DNA from: Borborobacter arsenicus
Lineage (GTDB): Bacteria > Pseudomonadota > Alphaproteobacteria > Rhizobiales > Rhizobiaceae
NCBI RefSeq assembly: GCF_003934165.1
Contig: NZ_RKST01000001.1
Location: 372,001 to 436,000, forward strand
Length of the DNA stretch: 64,000 nt
Reading direction: 5' to 3'
Below, one piece after another: positions 55,062 to 64,000 of the stretch; the stretch's first letter is position 1, and each line of letters begins with the position of its first letter. The notes under the pieces are model-generated. The model was not told where the DNA came from. It did no database searches and saw only the letters and a program-made list of their open reading frames with translations. Made by a program: the position numbers and the translations under genes.

Positions 55062-56480
55062 TCAAAGCAGGCCAAACCACCAGGTGGCGAGGCCGAGGAA
55101 AGCAAAGAAGCCGACCACATCCGTCACCGTGGTCACGAAAACGGCAGACGCAACAGCCGGGTCAGCCCCCAGCCTGTCGAGAAGAAGCGGGATAAGAATG
55201 CCCGCAAGGGCAGCGACGAACATGTTGATGATCATAGCCGCCGCGATGATGCCGCCGAGATTCGGGTCCTGAAACCAGAGCGCGGCAACAATGCCGATCA
55301 GCACGGCAAAGATCATGCCGTTGAGGGACCCTACCCCCATCTCACGGCGGATGATGCGCCCCGCATTGTAGATATCCAGGTCACGTGTTGCCAGAGCCCG
55401 CACGGTAACGGTCATGGTCTGCGAGCCCGCATTGCCACCCATGCCGGCCACGATCGGCATCAACACCGCTAATGCCACGATCCGTTCGATCGTGTGGTCG
55501 AACAAGCCGATGACCGACGCTGCGAGAAAAGCCGTGAACAGGTTGACCAGCAGCCACGGCACGCGCGAGCGCGAGGCCGCCAACACGCTGTCGGAGAGTT
55601 CTTCATCGCCGACACCGCCCATGCGCAGCAGGTCCTCCTCTGCCTCCTGCTGGATCACATCGACGACATCATCGATGGTCAAGACGCCGACCAACCGGTC
55701 ATTTTCATCGACAACGGCAGCAGACAGAAGGTCATATTGCTCGAATTCATGCGCCGCCTCCTCCTGGTCCATGCTGGCTGGAATGGCATGGCGCGTCTCA
55801 TGCATGACATCTTCGACCTTAACCGCACGTTTGGAGCGCAGGATCTGATCAAGGTCCACTGCGCCAAGCAGCTTGAAGGTGGGGTCGATGACAAAAATTT
55901 GGGTGAAGCGGTCAGGAAGATCCTTGTCCTCGCGCATATAGTCGATGGTCTGTCCCACCGTCCAGAAAGGCGGCACCGCCACGAATTCCGTCTGCATGCG
56001 CCGGCCGGCCGATTCTTCCGGATAATCCAGCGAGCGCCGTAGCCTGATCCGCTCTGTGAACGGGAGCTGTGCAAGAATCTCGTCCTGGTCTTCCTGGTCG
56101 AGGTCTTCCAGAATGTAGACGGCATCATCAGAATCGAGTTCCTGGACCGCCTGGGCGATCTGGGCATTAGGCAGACTGTCAACGATCTCGAGGCGGATCG
56201 CCTCATCGACCTCGGTCAGCGCCGAAAAGTCGAAATCGCTGCCCATGAGATCGACCAGCGCGCGTCGTTGCTCAGGCAGCAACGCCTCCAGCAGATCGCC
56301 AAGCTCCGACTGATGGAGCTTTCCGACCTCCTGCCGTAGGGTCAGCGTGTCGCGGTCAGCGATCGCGGCCCCGACCAGAGCCAGAAACGATGCACGAATG
56401 ACGCCATCGTCGCCGTAGAGATCGGCGTCGGCATGAGGATGGGCGCTGGCCCCCGGCGAATGTTCGTCCTGGCCTTCCAA
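55062..56480 (-). CDS. mgtE: Magnesium transporter MgtE
   Basis: A 472-residue MgtE. The N domain is acidic and helical, a tandem CBS pair is in the middle (SKRAVKVEDVMHETRHAIPA), and five transmembrane helices follow with VLMPIVAGMGGNAGSQTMTV. The CBS/N domains sense Mg2+ and gate the pore. The apparent start is TTG 56480, so the true start is uncertain. Confidence 0.9.
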   Translation of the reverse strand: MEGQDEHSPGASAHPHADADLYGDDGVIRASFLALVGAAIADRDTLTLRQEVGKLHQSELGDLLEALLPEQRRALVDLMGSDFDFSALTEVDEAIRLEIVDSLPNAQIAQAVQELDSDDAVYILEDLDQEDQDEILAQLPFTERIRLRRSLDYPEESAGRRMQTEFVAVPPFWTVGQTIDYMREDKDLPDRFTQIFVIDPTFKLLGAVDLDQILRSKRAVKVEDVMHETRHAIPASMDQEEAAHEFEQYDLLSAAVVDENDRLVGVLTIDDVVDVIQQEAEEDLLRMGGVGDEELSDSVLAASRSRVPWLLVNLFTAFLAASVIGLFDHTIERIVALAVLMPIVAGMGGNAGSQTMTVTVRALATRDLDIYNAGRIIRREMGVGSLNGMIFAVLIGIVAALWFQDPNLGGIIAAAMIINMFVAALAGILIPLLLDRLGADPAVASAVFVTTVTDVVGFFAFLGLATWWFGLL

Positions 56481-56681
56481 GCTTGCCTCGTGTTTTGCGA
56501 TTTCCGGGAAGGATGCCTCCCAGAACTAGAGCAAGTCACGCGGCAAGATCAAACGAAATACGGATGTCTCAGTTGCGGAAATGGGGATTCCAATCAATCG
56601 GCGAGGTGCACCACATCGCGGCCGACAGAGCCGACCAGCCGCTCTCACGCTCGCATTATGAGAGAACTGCCCTCATGGGCC

Positions 56682-58123
56682 TCAAAGATGGCTAACCCTC
56701 ATCTCCGGCGCCGCCACAGAGGCAAGCGCCGGGCGTCGCCTTTCGGGCCAGCACAGGACAATCACGGCTGAAACCGCCAATCCAAGCAGCAGGAAAATTG
56801 GAAAAGCAAGCAGCGCACGCGGCGGCAAGATAGCGCCGACCACTTCGGGTGGCGACAGCGGCTGGAAAAGATCGCCGGCTTTATCGCGCGTCATCTGGCG
56901 CGCCGACTGCAGGAGTTCCTGATAGTTGGCAGTCAATTTCACGAGCTCTGAAGCAGCCAATTCCCTGAACTGCGGGGTGATTCGTGTTTGCTCCATGCTG
57001 GATGCAAGTTCGATCTCTTTTTGCAAACTCGATATCTCTGCGATCACTTCTTGACGCTGTTCCAGCACACTTCGAACATAGTCGAAAGGGACGCCGTTCG
57101 CGTGAGCTCCATAATCTGCCCCAGCGCGTTGTCACCCACCTGCAGGCTCTCCGATCGATTGCCCCCCTGACCAATGGTCCCTAACTCCTGCGCGCGCGTA
57201 TCCCTGCCGCCATGTTGATATTCACGAAGGTTGGAAAGCATCTGATCGAGACCAGCCACCCGCCGTTTCCGATCGTCGATCGCCAGGTAGCGTTCCCGCA
57301 CATAAGTCGCTGAGACCGTATCGTTTCCGTCAAGGCCATCCGCGAATATCGGGTTGAAATAGATCGTTCGGAATAGCTTCAGTTCGGCGCTAACATCTTC
57401 AGCTGAATGACTTGCTGCCGTCGTCAGGGAGGCTAACCGGTTGTCGCTCGACAATATGGCCAATCCCTTCTCAATATTGGCCAGCCTGGCATTAGTAACC
57501 AGAATGCTCGCAGGTGTATCAAGGCGCTCACCCGACTGCGTCACCGCCATCCCTTGCAGGCGTGTATCGGCAAAAATACGAAATTCGCTGGAGTAGATAC
57601 TCCAGATTCGCGGCAACGCAGTAGCGATTGCCGCGCCTGTATCTTCGTCCACGCCAAGGGCCATATGGTTGACGTCAATGCGCAGACCGGAAAGCATCAC
57701 CCCCTGCAATTCGAGTTGATAGGCGGCATTTATCGCCTCTATCTCAGTCTGGCCGAGATTCTTGGCCGACAGCTTTTCTCGGTATTTCATGGAGACGGAT
57801 GCCGCCATTGGCGAGCCGTACTGCACGTTTATGTAACGCCTTAGATCAATACCTTCCGGAATATTGAACTGATCGCTAAGCGCTCCGACAACCGGCGCGA
57901 TCAACAAATCCTGCGGCGAAAAGGCCGTCCCATTGGGAAACTTTGAATTTTCTATGTTCTTGAGAGTAATGAAATAGCTGACGGGGGTCTGAACGCCTGT
58001 CGCCGCCTTGAAAACCCAAATGCAGGCCAGAACCAAGCACAGGAAAAGCACCGAAGCCAACAGACCTCGCAGCCGCCATGCCTTCTTTAAAGTATCTATG
58101 ACCGAAATCTCGGTATTATCCAC
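56682..58123 (-). pseudogene. Polysaccharide chain-length/export protein gene with a one-base frameshift
   Basis: Frame 1 (58123 to about 57088) holds an N-terminal membrane helix (LLASVLFLCLVLACIWVF) and a long periplasmic domain. Frame 2 (to 56682) holds the coiled coil EQRQEVIAEISSLQKEIELA and the second membrane helix ALLAFPIFLLLGLAVSAVIV. This is the KpsE/Wzz-type layout without a kinase. Adding one base to the AAA run at 57086-57088 (plus-strand) restores LFDYVRSVLEQ. It is either a real mutation or a homopolymer error. Confidence 0.75.
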
Positions 58124-58267
58124 GACTCGCCCAAACCATAACCCACCGATTACTGATTTGCCTGACGGTTTCCATAAGTCAAGATGAGACTGAAACTCCT
58201 ATATCAGTAAAAAATCAGTCGTACCGTATTACGATATTTTACCAATTAAGTAGCTATCCTTTACTCA

Positions 58268-58315
58268 GAGCATAGGGCCGAAAAATAGAATCGGCTTTCG
58301 GATTATTCCGATGCT
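58268..58315. repeat. Diverged rhizobial palindrome
   Basis: gagcatagggccgaaaa on the left pairs imperfectly with ttattccgatgct on the right. It is a degenerate copy of the 33429-33478 type. Confidence 0.6.
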
Positions 58316-58324
58316 TAATCAAAG

Positions 58325-58376
58325 TGTTAGAGCGTCCTTTATGCGTCCGTTCGGACGCATAAAGGACGCTCTAACA
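58325..58376. repeat. Perfect 52-nt palindrome
   Basis: 25-bp arms (tgttagagcgtcctttatgc and five more bases) with a 2-nt centre. It lies in the 476-bp gap between the chain-length gene and the tRNA, where I see no gene. It could be an unstable cruciform or the end of an excised element. Confidence 0.9.
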
Positions 58377-58599
58377 ACGCTCTCGAACCAAAGACTTGCT
58401 CTGGGGCGCCACCACGCGACAGATTACAGCGTGCCATTTCGGTCCGAGAGGATGGAAGGTAAGGGAATGCGGGCTTGGCGTAACAGGCCGTTAGCCTGAC
58501 GCCAAGATGTCGACCACTCGCGGGGGCACATGATTACATGCCCGGTCAGCAGACTTTTTCTGAGAAAAGAAAGGACCTATCTCCGAAGGAGATTTTTCA

Positions 58600-58684
58600 T
58601 GGTGCGGTCGAGAAGACTCGAACTTCCACGGGTTGCCCCACAGCGACCTCAACGCTGCGCGTCTACCAATTCCGCCACGACCGC
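58600..58684 (-). tRNA. tRNA-Leu (anticodon GAG)
   Basis: An 85-nt tRNA with genomically encoded CCA (tgg at 58600 on the plus strand). The acceptor GCGGTCG/CGACCGC pairs perfectly, the anticodon stem is CAGCG/CGCTG with loop TTGAGGT, the TPC loop is GTTCGAGTC-like, and a variable arm is present. It reads CUC/CUU Leu codons. Confidence 0.96.
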
Positions 58685-58865
58685 ACGTCACGAAAATAGC
58701 CGGTCGGAACCGGTCAGCGGCATGTAGCAAATCGCCCCTGACGAAACAAGTGTGCGTTCACAATATTCGGCAGGAATTCATGGCTCTGCACAGACCATTG
58801 CCGGCAACGCTGGACCTTTTGCATGGCTACCGCCATATGGAGAGCGAGCCTGGAAATTTTCGATC

Positions 58866-59606
58866 ATGCAACGCAGCCAGATAGCAACGTCCTTCCTGCC
58901 CCTAACGGGTTCGCCAGCCGCCGAATGGCGGATCGAGCCGGGGTTGACCGCCTATGAGGATGCGCTGGCCGTGATGGAGCGACGCGCCGCAGAGATTCGC
59001 GAAGGCACCCAAGGAGAATTGATCTGGCTGGTCGAGCATCCACCGCTCTATACCGCCGGCACCAGCGCCCAGCCCTCCGATCTTGTCGATCCGGGCCGCT
59101 TTCCAGTCTTCAACGCCGGACGGGGCGGAGAGTACACCTATCACGGCCCCGGCCAGCGTGTCGTCTATGTCATGCTAGATTTGAAGCGACGGCGCGAGGA
59201 CGTCCGCGCATTCGTCGCAGCGCTCGAAGAATGGATCATTGCCACCCTTGCCAGTTTCAATGTCCGCGGTGAACGGCGTGAAGATCGAGTCGGGGTCTGG
59301 GTGGTTCGGCCCGACCGCCCATCCATGCCCGATGGTTCTCCCGCTGAAGACAAAATTGCCGCGATCGGCATTCGTCTCCGGCGTTGGGTCAGTTTTCACG
59401 GTATCGCCATCAATGTCGAACCGGATCTTTCTCATTTCAGCGGTATCGTTCCCTGTGGCGTTACCGACCATGGCGTTACCAGCCTGGTGGATCTTGGCCT
59501 GCCGGTTACCATGGCCGACCTGGACATTGCCCTTAAATCCGCCTTCGAAACGGTTTTCGGCCCCGTGGAGGCTGTGTCGGGCCTTCCGCTCCGCACCGCC
59601 GGCTGA
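58866..59606 (+). CDS. lipB: Octanoyl-[ACP]:protein N-octanoyltransferase LipB
   Basis: A 246-residue enzyme that transfers octanoate from ACP to lipoyl domains. Family motifs are intact: [19 protein letters not shown], the catalytic Lys in [18 protein letters not shown] and the catalytic Cys in [14 protein letters not shown] chose ATG 58866; the frame is open from 58752, but the extra residues are not LipB-like. Confidence 0.93.
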   Translation: MQRSQIATSFLPLTGSPAAEWRIEPGLTAYEDALAVMERRAAEIREGTQGELIWLVEHPPLYTAGTSAQPSDLVDPGRFPVFNAGRGGEYTYHGPGQRVVYVMLDLKRRREDVRAFVAALEEWIIATLASFNVRGERREDRVGVWVVRPDRPSMPDGSPAEDKIAAIGIRLRRWVSFHGIAINVEPDLSHFSGIVPCGVTDHGVTSLVDLGLPVTMADLDIALKSAFETVFGPVEAVSGLPLRTAG

Positions 59607-59624
59607 CCCCGACAGGTGCCTTGA

Positions 59625-59711
59625 TTACATCGCGCCGATCCACATCGCCATAGTCACCAGAAAGGCACTCATGCAGACCAGCGAGGCAACATCCTGAAGC
59701 AGTTCGGTCAT
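59625..59711 (-). CDS. Small membrane peptide, 28 residues
   Basis: MTELLQDVASLVCMSAFLVT and eight further residues, all but the N-terminus hydrophobic: one transmembrane helix. A strong GGAGAG ribosome-binding site lies 6 nt before ATG 59711, which makes it credible in spite of its size. Function unknown. Confidence 0.65.
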   Translation of the reverse strand: MTELLQDVASLVCMSAFLVTMAMWIGAM

Positions 59712-59841
59712 GATTCTCTCCTGTATTCAGTATGTTCTTATTTTGTTCTATCTTTGTCTGGACGTCAAGACGGAACAAGCGTGCGGCCCGGCAGATTTGG
59801 GCGAACGCTTGCCATGAAGGTTAATAGCTGGTTACCACATC

Positions 59842-59909
59842 GGCGCAGGATGGACGGTGCTACATGACCTCAAGCTTTTGAAGTCATGTAACCTGTGCAT
59901 CCCTGCGCC
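59842..59909. promoter_or_regulatory. Large imperfect hairpin between lolD and the small ORF
   Basis: Outer arms ggcgcaggatg/catccctgcgcc and inner arms tacatgacctcaa/ttgaagtcatgta (12 of 13 pair) stack around a GCTT tip. It lies 43 bp past the lolD stop. It may be a terminator or RNA element of the proS-lolC-lolD transcript, or a leader of the small gene. Confidence 0.6.
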
Positions 59910-59952
59910 ATCCGGTCATGGGAAAAGACAAGAACGCGCCAGCGAAGGCTTG

Positions 59953-60639
59953 TCAGATCGGGACGACCTTGCCCTCGGACAAGGTGACGCGACGATCCAT
60001 GCGGGCGGCGAGCTCATGGTTGTGCGTCGCAATCAGCGCCGCCAGTCCGGACTGCCTCACCAAAGCGGCCAAAGCATCGAATACATAGCTGGCAGTGACC
60101 GGATCGAGATTGCCGGTGGGCTCGTCGGCCAGAAGCACCAGCGGAGCATTGGCAACCGCGCGTGCAATGGCGACCCGCTGCTGCTCGCCGCCGGAGAGTT
60201 CGGCCGGACGGTGATGGCCGCGCTTGCCGATCTGCATATAGTCAAGCAACTGCGCTGCCCGCGCGCTGGCTTCCGCCGGCGGCAGCCCCTTCACCAGTTG
60301 CGGCATCATGATGTTTTCCAGCGCCGAGAATTCCGGCAGCAGATGGTGGAACTGGTAGACGAAGCCGATGTCGTTGCGCCTTATCGCGGTGCGCTCGTCA
60401 TCTGACAGGCGCCCGCAGGCACGCCCGCCAAGGATGACATCACCAGCATCTGGGCGTTCAAGCAAACCTGCGGTATGCAACAGTGTCGACTTACCTGCAC
60501 CCGAGGGTGCTACCAGCGCCACCATCTCGCCGCGACGCAGTGAAAACTCGACACCATTCAGGATGGTCAGCTTGCGCGCCCCCTGCACATAGTGGCGCTC
60601 CACGCCCTTCAACTCGATAATCTTGTCGCCTGTCATCAT
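59953..60639 (-). CDS. lolD: Lipoprotein-releasing ABC ATPase LolD
   Basis: A 228-residue ABC ATPase with Walker [11 protein letters not shown], signature LSGGEQQRV and Walker [12 protein letters not shown]. It energises release of outer-membrane lipoproteins with the LolC-type permease upstream; the genes overlap by 4 bp. Confidence 0.92.
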   Translation of the reverse strand: MMTGDKIIELKGVERHYVQGARKLTILNGVEFSLRRGEMVALVAPSGAGKSTLLHTAGLLERPDAGDVILGGRACGRLSDDERTAIRRNDIGFVYQFHHLLPEFSALENIMMPQLVKGLPPAEASARAAQLLDYMQIGKRGHHRPAELSGGEQQRVAIARAVANAPLVLLADEPTGNLDPVTASYVFDALAALVRQSGLAALIATHNHELAARMDRRVTLSEGKVVPI

Positions 60640-61919
60640 TCGTACCGAAGCGCCTCGACCGGATCGAGCTTGGCGGCACGCCAGGCGGGAAACAGCGTTG
60701 CCAGGAAGGACAGCGCCAGTGCCATCAGGATGACGCTGAGTGTCTCACCGAAATCCATCTTCGCCGGCAGTTTGCTGAGGAAATAGAGTTCGGGATTGAA
60801 CAGAACCGTCCCGGAAATCCACGAGAAGAACTGGCGGATCGATTCGACATTGAGGCAGATGACGATTCCGAGCACCACCCCAGCCAGCGTGCCAGTGACG
60901 CCGATTGCCGCCCCCGTCATCAGGAAGATACGCATCACGGCCCCGCGCGTCGCTCCCATGGTGCGCAGGATCGCAATATCGCGGCCCTTGTCCTTCACCA
61001 GCATGATCAGGCCGGAAATGATATTGAGCGCCGCCACCAGCACGATCAGCGTCAGGATCATGAACATAACATTGCGCTCGACCTGAAGCGCGGAGAAGAA
61101 GGTCTGGTTGCGCTGGCGCCAGTCGGAGATGAACACGGGGCGCTTTGCAGCCTCCTCCACCGCCGGTTTCAGGCTGTCGACAGCGTCCGGATTGTCCACG
61201 AACACCTCGATCGTCTGGGCGCGATTTTCCATGTTGAAGTAAAGCTGCGCCTCCGAAAGCGGCATGAAGACAATGGAGGAATCATATTCCGACATGCCGA
61301 CTTCAAAAATCGCCACCACGGGGTAAGCCTTCACGCGGGGCGTTGTGCCGATCGGGGTGATATCGCCATCCGGAGAAACCAGCGTGATCGGGTCCCCGAG
61401 CGACAGACCCATATTGTCGGCCATACGCTGCCCGATCGCCACGCCTTCGCCGCTGTCGAAACCAACAATCGAACCCTGGCGAATATTATTGGCCACGAGC
61501 GAGACCTTGCCGAGGTCCTCCCCACGGATGCCGCGTACCAATGCGCCGGTGCCGGTTCCGACATTGCCTTGCGCCAATACCTGTCCGTCGATCAGCGGCA
61601 CGGCATATTTGACGCCCGACACCCCGTTGATGCGGCCAGCAACCTCGGCATAATCCTCAAGCGGCATATCCACCGGCTGCACGATCAGGTGCCCGTTGAT
61701 GCCAAGGATGCGCGTCAGAAGCTCGGCGCGGAATCCGTTCATCACCGCCATGACGATGATGAGCGTGGCAACCCCCAGCATGATCCCGAAAAACGAGATC
61801 GAGGCGATCACCGAAATGACGGTCTCCTTGCGCCGGGAACGCAGATAGCGCCAAGCGACCATGCGCTCGAATACGGAGAAAGGCCCCGCACCCGTCGGGC
61901 CGCTTGCCGTCATGCTCAT
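60636..61919 (-). CDS. lolC: Lipoprotein-releasing ABC permease LolC/LolE
   Basis: A 427-residue permease with four transmembrane helices (one N-terminal, three C-terminal) and a large periplasmic domain: [20 protein letters not shown] at the N-terminus, [20 protein letters not shown] near helix 2. Only one permease gene is present, as in many alphaproteobacteria, so a homodimer is likely. It overlaps proS upstream and lolD downstream. Confidence 0.9.
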   Translation of the reverse strand: MSMTASGPTGAGPFSVFERMVAWRYLRSRRKETVISVIASISFFGIMLGVATLIIVMAVMNGFRAELLTRILGINGHLIVQPVDMPLEDYAEVAGRINGVSGVKYAVPLIDGQVLAQGNVGTGTGALVRGIRGEDLGKVSLVANNIRQGSIVGFDSGEGVAIGQRMADNMGLSLGDPITLVSPDGDITPIGTTPRVKAYPVVAIFEVGMSEYDSSIVFMPLSEAQLYFNMENRAQTIEVFVDNPDAVDSLKPAVEEAAKRPVFISDWRQRNQTFFSALQVERNVMFMILTLIVLVAALNIISGLIMLVKDKGRDIAILRTMGATRGAVMRIFLMTGAAIGVTGTLAGVVLGIVICLNVESIRQFFSWISGTVLFNPELYFLSKLPAKMDFGETLSVILMALALSFLATLFPAWRAAKLDPVEALRYE

Positions 61920-63244
61920 CTGGCGGCACCAAAGCGTTGGGCGGCCTGCGCCAATGGCAGCGTCTCGCGTTCGCCCGTGCGCCGATTCTTGATCTCGACC
62001 TCGCCGGCTGCCACGCCGCGCGGGCCGACAATCACCTGCCAGGGCAAGCCGATCAGGTCGGCAGTCGCGAACTTTCCGCCCGGCCGCTGGTCGGTGTCGT
62101 CATAAAGCACTTCCTTGCCCGCTGCCGTCAGCGCGGCAAAAAGCTCTTCGCAGACCCGGTCACATTCCGCATCCCCGGTCTTCATATTGATGATGCCGAC
62201 GTCGAACGGAGCAACCGACTCCGGCCAGATGATACCGTTTTCGTCATGCGACGCCTCGATGATCGCTGCAATCAGCCGGCTCGGCCCGATGCCATATGAC
62301 CCCATGGAGACGAAATGTTCCTTCCCGTCGGGGCCTGCAACCTTCGCTCCCATCGGCTTGGAATATTTGTCGCCAAAATGGAAAATATGGCCGACCTCGA
62401 TGCCCCGCGCGGACACCCGGTCGCGATCGGCGATAACATCCCAGGCGGCTTCATCATGCATCTCGTCGGTCGCCGCATAAGGCGTGGTCCACTGCTTCAC
62501 GATATCGGCGATCTGGCTGTCATTGGTGAAGTCCGTGCCCTCTCCCGGCACCGCCAGGTCAAGGAAATCGCGATGGCAATAGACCTGGCTTTCGCCAGTA
62601 TCTGCCAGGATGATGAATTCGTGGCTGAGGTCTCCACCGATCGGGCCCGTGTCGGCACGCATCGGAATGGCCTGCAAGCCCATCCGCGTGAAAGTGCGCA
62701 GATAGGCGACGAACATGCGGTTATAGGCGGCCTTGGCGCCCTCATAGTCGAGGTCGAAGGAATAGGCGTCCTTCATCAGGAATTCGCGCGAGCGCATCAC
62801 GCCAAATCGAGGCCGCACCTCGTCGCGGAACTTCCATTGGATATGGTAGAGGTTGAGCGGCAGATCCTTGTAGGACTTCACATAGGAACGGAAGATTTCG
62901 GTGACCATTTCCTCATTGGTCGGGCCGAACAGCATGTCGCGCTCATGCCGGTCCTTGATGCGCAGCATCTCCTTGCCATAGTCCTCGTAACGGCCGCTTT
63001 CGCGCCACAGATCAGCAGACTGGATCGTCGGCATCAGGATTTCGAGCGCCCCTGCCCGGTCCTGCTCCTCACGCACGATGCGACAGACCTTGTCGAGAAC
63101 CCGCTTGCCCAGCGGCAGCCAGGAAAAGCTTCCCGCGGCCTGCTGACGGATCATGCCGGCACGCAGCATCAGCCGGTGCGAGACGATCTCGGCCTCGCGC
63201 GGATTCTCTTTCAGGATGGGAAGGAAATAGCGCGACAGACGCAT
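61916..63244 (-). CDS. proS: Prolyl-tRNA synthetase, short alphaproteobacterial form
   Basis: A 442-residue class II synthetase. The motifs ([20 protein letters not shown], then [20 protein letters not shown]) are intact. The internal editing (INS) domain of the long bacterial ProRS is absent, as usual for this group. ATG 63244 has GACGGA upstream. First gene of the proS-lolC-lolD operon. Confidence 0.95.
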   Translation of the reverse strand: MRLSRYFLPILKENPREAEIVSHRLMLRAGMIRQQAAGSFSWLPLGKRVLDKVCRIVREEQDRAGALEILMPTIQSADLWRESGRYEDYGKEMLRIKDRHERDMLFGPTNEEMVTEIFRSYVKSYKDLPLNLYHIQWKFRDEVRPRFGVMRSREFLMKDAYSFDLDYEGAKAAYNRMFVAYLRTFTRMGLQAIPMRADTGPIGGDLSHEFIILADTGESQVYCHRDFLDLAVPGEGTDFTNDSQIADIVKQWTTPYAATDEMHDEAAWDVIADRDRVSARGIEVGHIFHFGDKYSKPMGAKVAGPDGKEHFVSMGSYGIGPSRLIAAIIEASHDENGIIWPESVAPFDVGIINMKTGDAECDRVCEELFAALTAAGKEVLYDDTDQRPGGKFATADLIGLPWQVIVGPRGVAAGEVEIKNRRTGERETLPLAQAAQRFGAAR

Positions 63245-63492
63245 GGGATATTCCGTCAAAAGAAGAATGATGGATGGCACCGGAATCGGCGGCAACAAAG
63301 AGCTGACTGCCGGGACTTCATAGCCATTTCGTGGCAGAATGGAAACCCGCGCGACCGCGTCACGTGCACGCGCCGGGCCTGTGGCATGTCACATGAAGAT
63401 CCTTGCATATTTATTGTGCAGCGCAGCACATCTAATCCTGCCCTGACGGAAAATTGTTAGTGACATTTTAGCGCACCTTGGTCTAAGGTGCC

Positions 63493-63644
63493 CCGATAAC
63501 TGAGGGAGCAGAGAAAAATCTGTCCCCCTACGCGGTCAAGTCTTGGGAGGATGCGATCTAGGCGCGATAACTACGCTGCCGCCGGATACCGGAAAGTAGA
63601 TCGGACGCGTTTAACTGCAAGGCCTCGTGCCTTGCATTTTTTTT
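63493..63644 (+). ncRNA. Candidate small RNA
   Basis: The 513-bp gap 63245-63757 has no ORF. A promoter-like GTGACA/TCTAAG pair (63461-63488) with 16-bp spacing leads to about 150 bp that fold into at least two hairpins (gggagcaga/tctgtccccc) and end in a perfect Rho-independent terminator. Not matched to a family I know. Confidence 0.5.
63616..63644 (+). terminator. Strong Rho-independent terminator
   Basis: A TGCAAGGC/GCCTTGCA stem with a 5-nt loop and eight T. No plus-strand coding gene precedes it, which is the main argument for an RNA gene at 63493. Confidence 0.93.
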
Positions 63645-63757
63645 GGCAATCAGAAGCTTGCGACAAAAACCTCACGCATCGGTCAACCAGCCGCGGCGGT
63701 TGACCGGTTGCCAGAGGCGCAATTCTTCCAGCCGTCGCGCCAAATGTATCCCGTGGT

Positions 63758-64000
63758 TCAATCGACCTGCGGAATTACGATCGGGATATCGTCGAACCCT
63801 AGGCCGAGGACCCGCGTAACGTAGTACAGGCCGCCAAAAATGATCAGCGAAATGATGGTGGTGCGGATCACGGCCTTCAGCATATGAGGACGGCCGGGAG
63901 CACTCGAGACCGTGCCAAGAGTCACGTCTTCACTGTCGTCCTGCGTCTTCAGCCCGAATGGCAGGGCGGCAAACAGCACGGTCCACCAGATGATGAAGAA
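63758..64000 (-). CDS. DUF1467 membrane protein (5' partial)
   Basis: The frame is open to the window edge and encodes a DUF1467-like membrane protein: FFIIWWTVLFAALPFGLKTQ, then a second helix TIISLIIFGGLYYVTRVLG. Two helices are predicted. The N-terminus lies beyond base 64000. Confidence 0.82.
   Translation of the reverse strand, partial: FFIIWWTVLFAALPFGLKTQDDSEDVTLGTVSSAPGRPHMLKAVIRTTIISLIIFGGLYYVTRVLGLGFDDIPIVIPQVD

Noticed and set aside
61569-63460. Long plus-strand frames opposite lolC and proS
   Set aside because: Antisense shadows of genes with complete family motifs; His/Arg-rich composition typical of reverse frames in GC-rich DNA.

Overview
This window looks like a chromosomal segment from an alphaproteobacterium of the order Rhizobiales, probably near Mesorhizobium, Aminobacter or Hoeflea. 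The grounds are high GC, the very-long-chain fatty acid/lipid A acylation cluster at the left edge, rhizobial palindromic repeats, a short-form ProRS, and many alphaproteobacterial house genes. The genus is an inference and cannot be proven from this sequence alone.

Layout. 1-4531: end of the acpXL/fabXL/lpxXL cluster, which makes and attaches the C28 fatty acid of lipid A. 4536-9243 (minus): three-subunit molybdoenzyme of the cytoplasmic sulfite dehydrogenase (SoeABC) type. 9544-12168: periplasmic amine-oxidation trio (Tat flavoenzyme, cytochrome c, exported RidA). 12219-19290: L,D-transpeptidase, M20 hydrolase and a complete peptide-type ABC importer whose fused ATPase carries an in-frame palindromic repeat. 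19310-28429: TerB-like protein, TSUP permease, VOC protein, CobQ, valine-type acyl-CoA dehydrogenase plus 3-hydroxyisobutyrate dehydrogenase, class III aminotransferase, MFS transporter.

28637-54529 is the centre of interest: a large aerobic methylated-amine/one-carbon region. It has two non-pyrrolysine MttB-family methyltransferases, a corrinoid protein, a DUF1638 protein, a methyl-THF:corrinoid methyltransferase, a RamA-like corrinoid reactivase, a cluster ferredoxin, MetV-like and MetF proteins, a betaine-homocysteine methyltransferase, a dimethylglycine/sarcosine dehydrogenase, a DddP-type DMSP-lyase homologue and a GbdR-like AraC regulator. The logical flow is quaternary amine (glycine betaine or an analogue such as DMSP) -> methyl-corrinoid -> methyl-THF -> methylene-THF by MetF running oxidatively, with remaining N-methyls removed by the flavin dehydrogenase. 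Five of these proteins carry similar Arg/Gly/Ala-rich tails, and bmtA and the methyl-THF methyltransferase gene share one palindromic operator.

54566-64000 returns to house genes: MerR regulator, MgtE, a frameshifted polysaccharide chain-length protein, tRNA-Leu(GAG), LipB, a 28-residue membrane peptide, LolD/LolC, ProS, a candidate small RNA and a DUF1467 protein cut by the window edge. Mobile or repeat DNA includes a 342-bp MITE-like element, three GC-rich palindromic repeats (one in-frame inside a transporter gene, one fused to a DUF559 gene), a 52-nt perfect palindrome and several short rhizobial palindromes. Two genes are broken by apparent single-base deletions.
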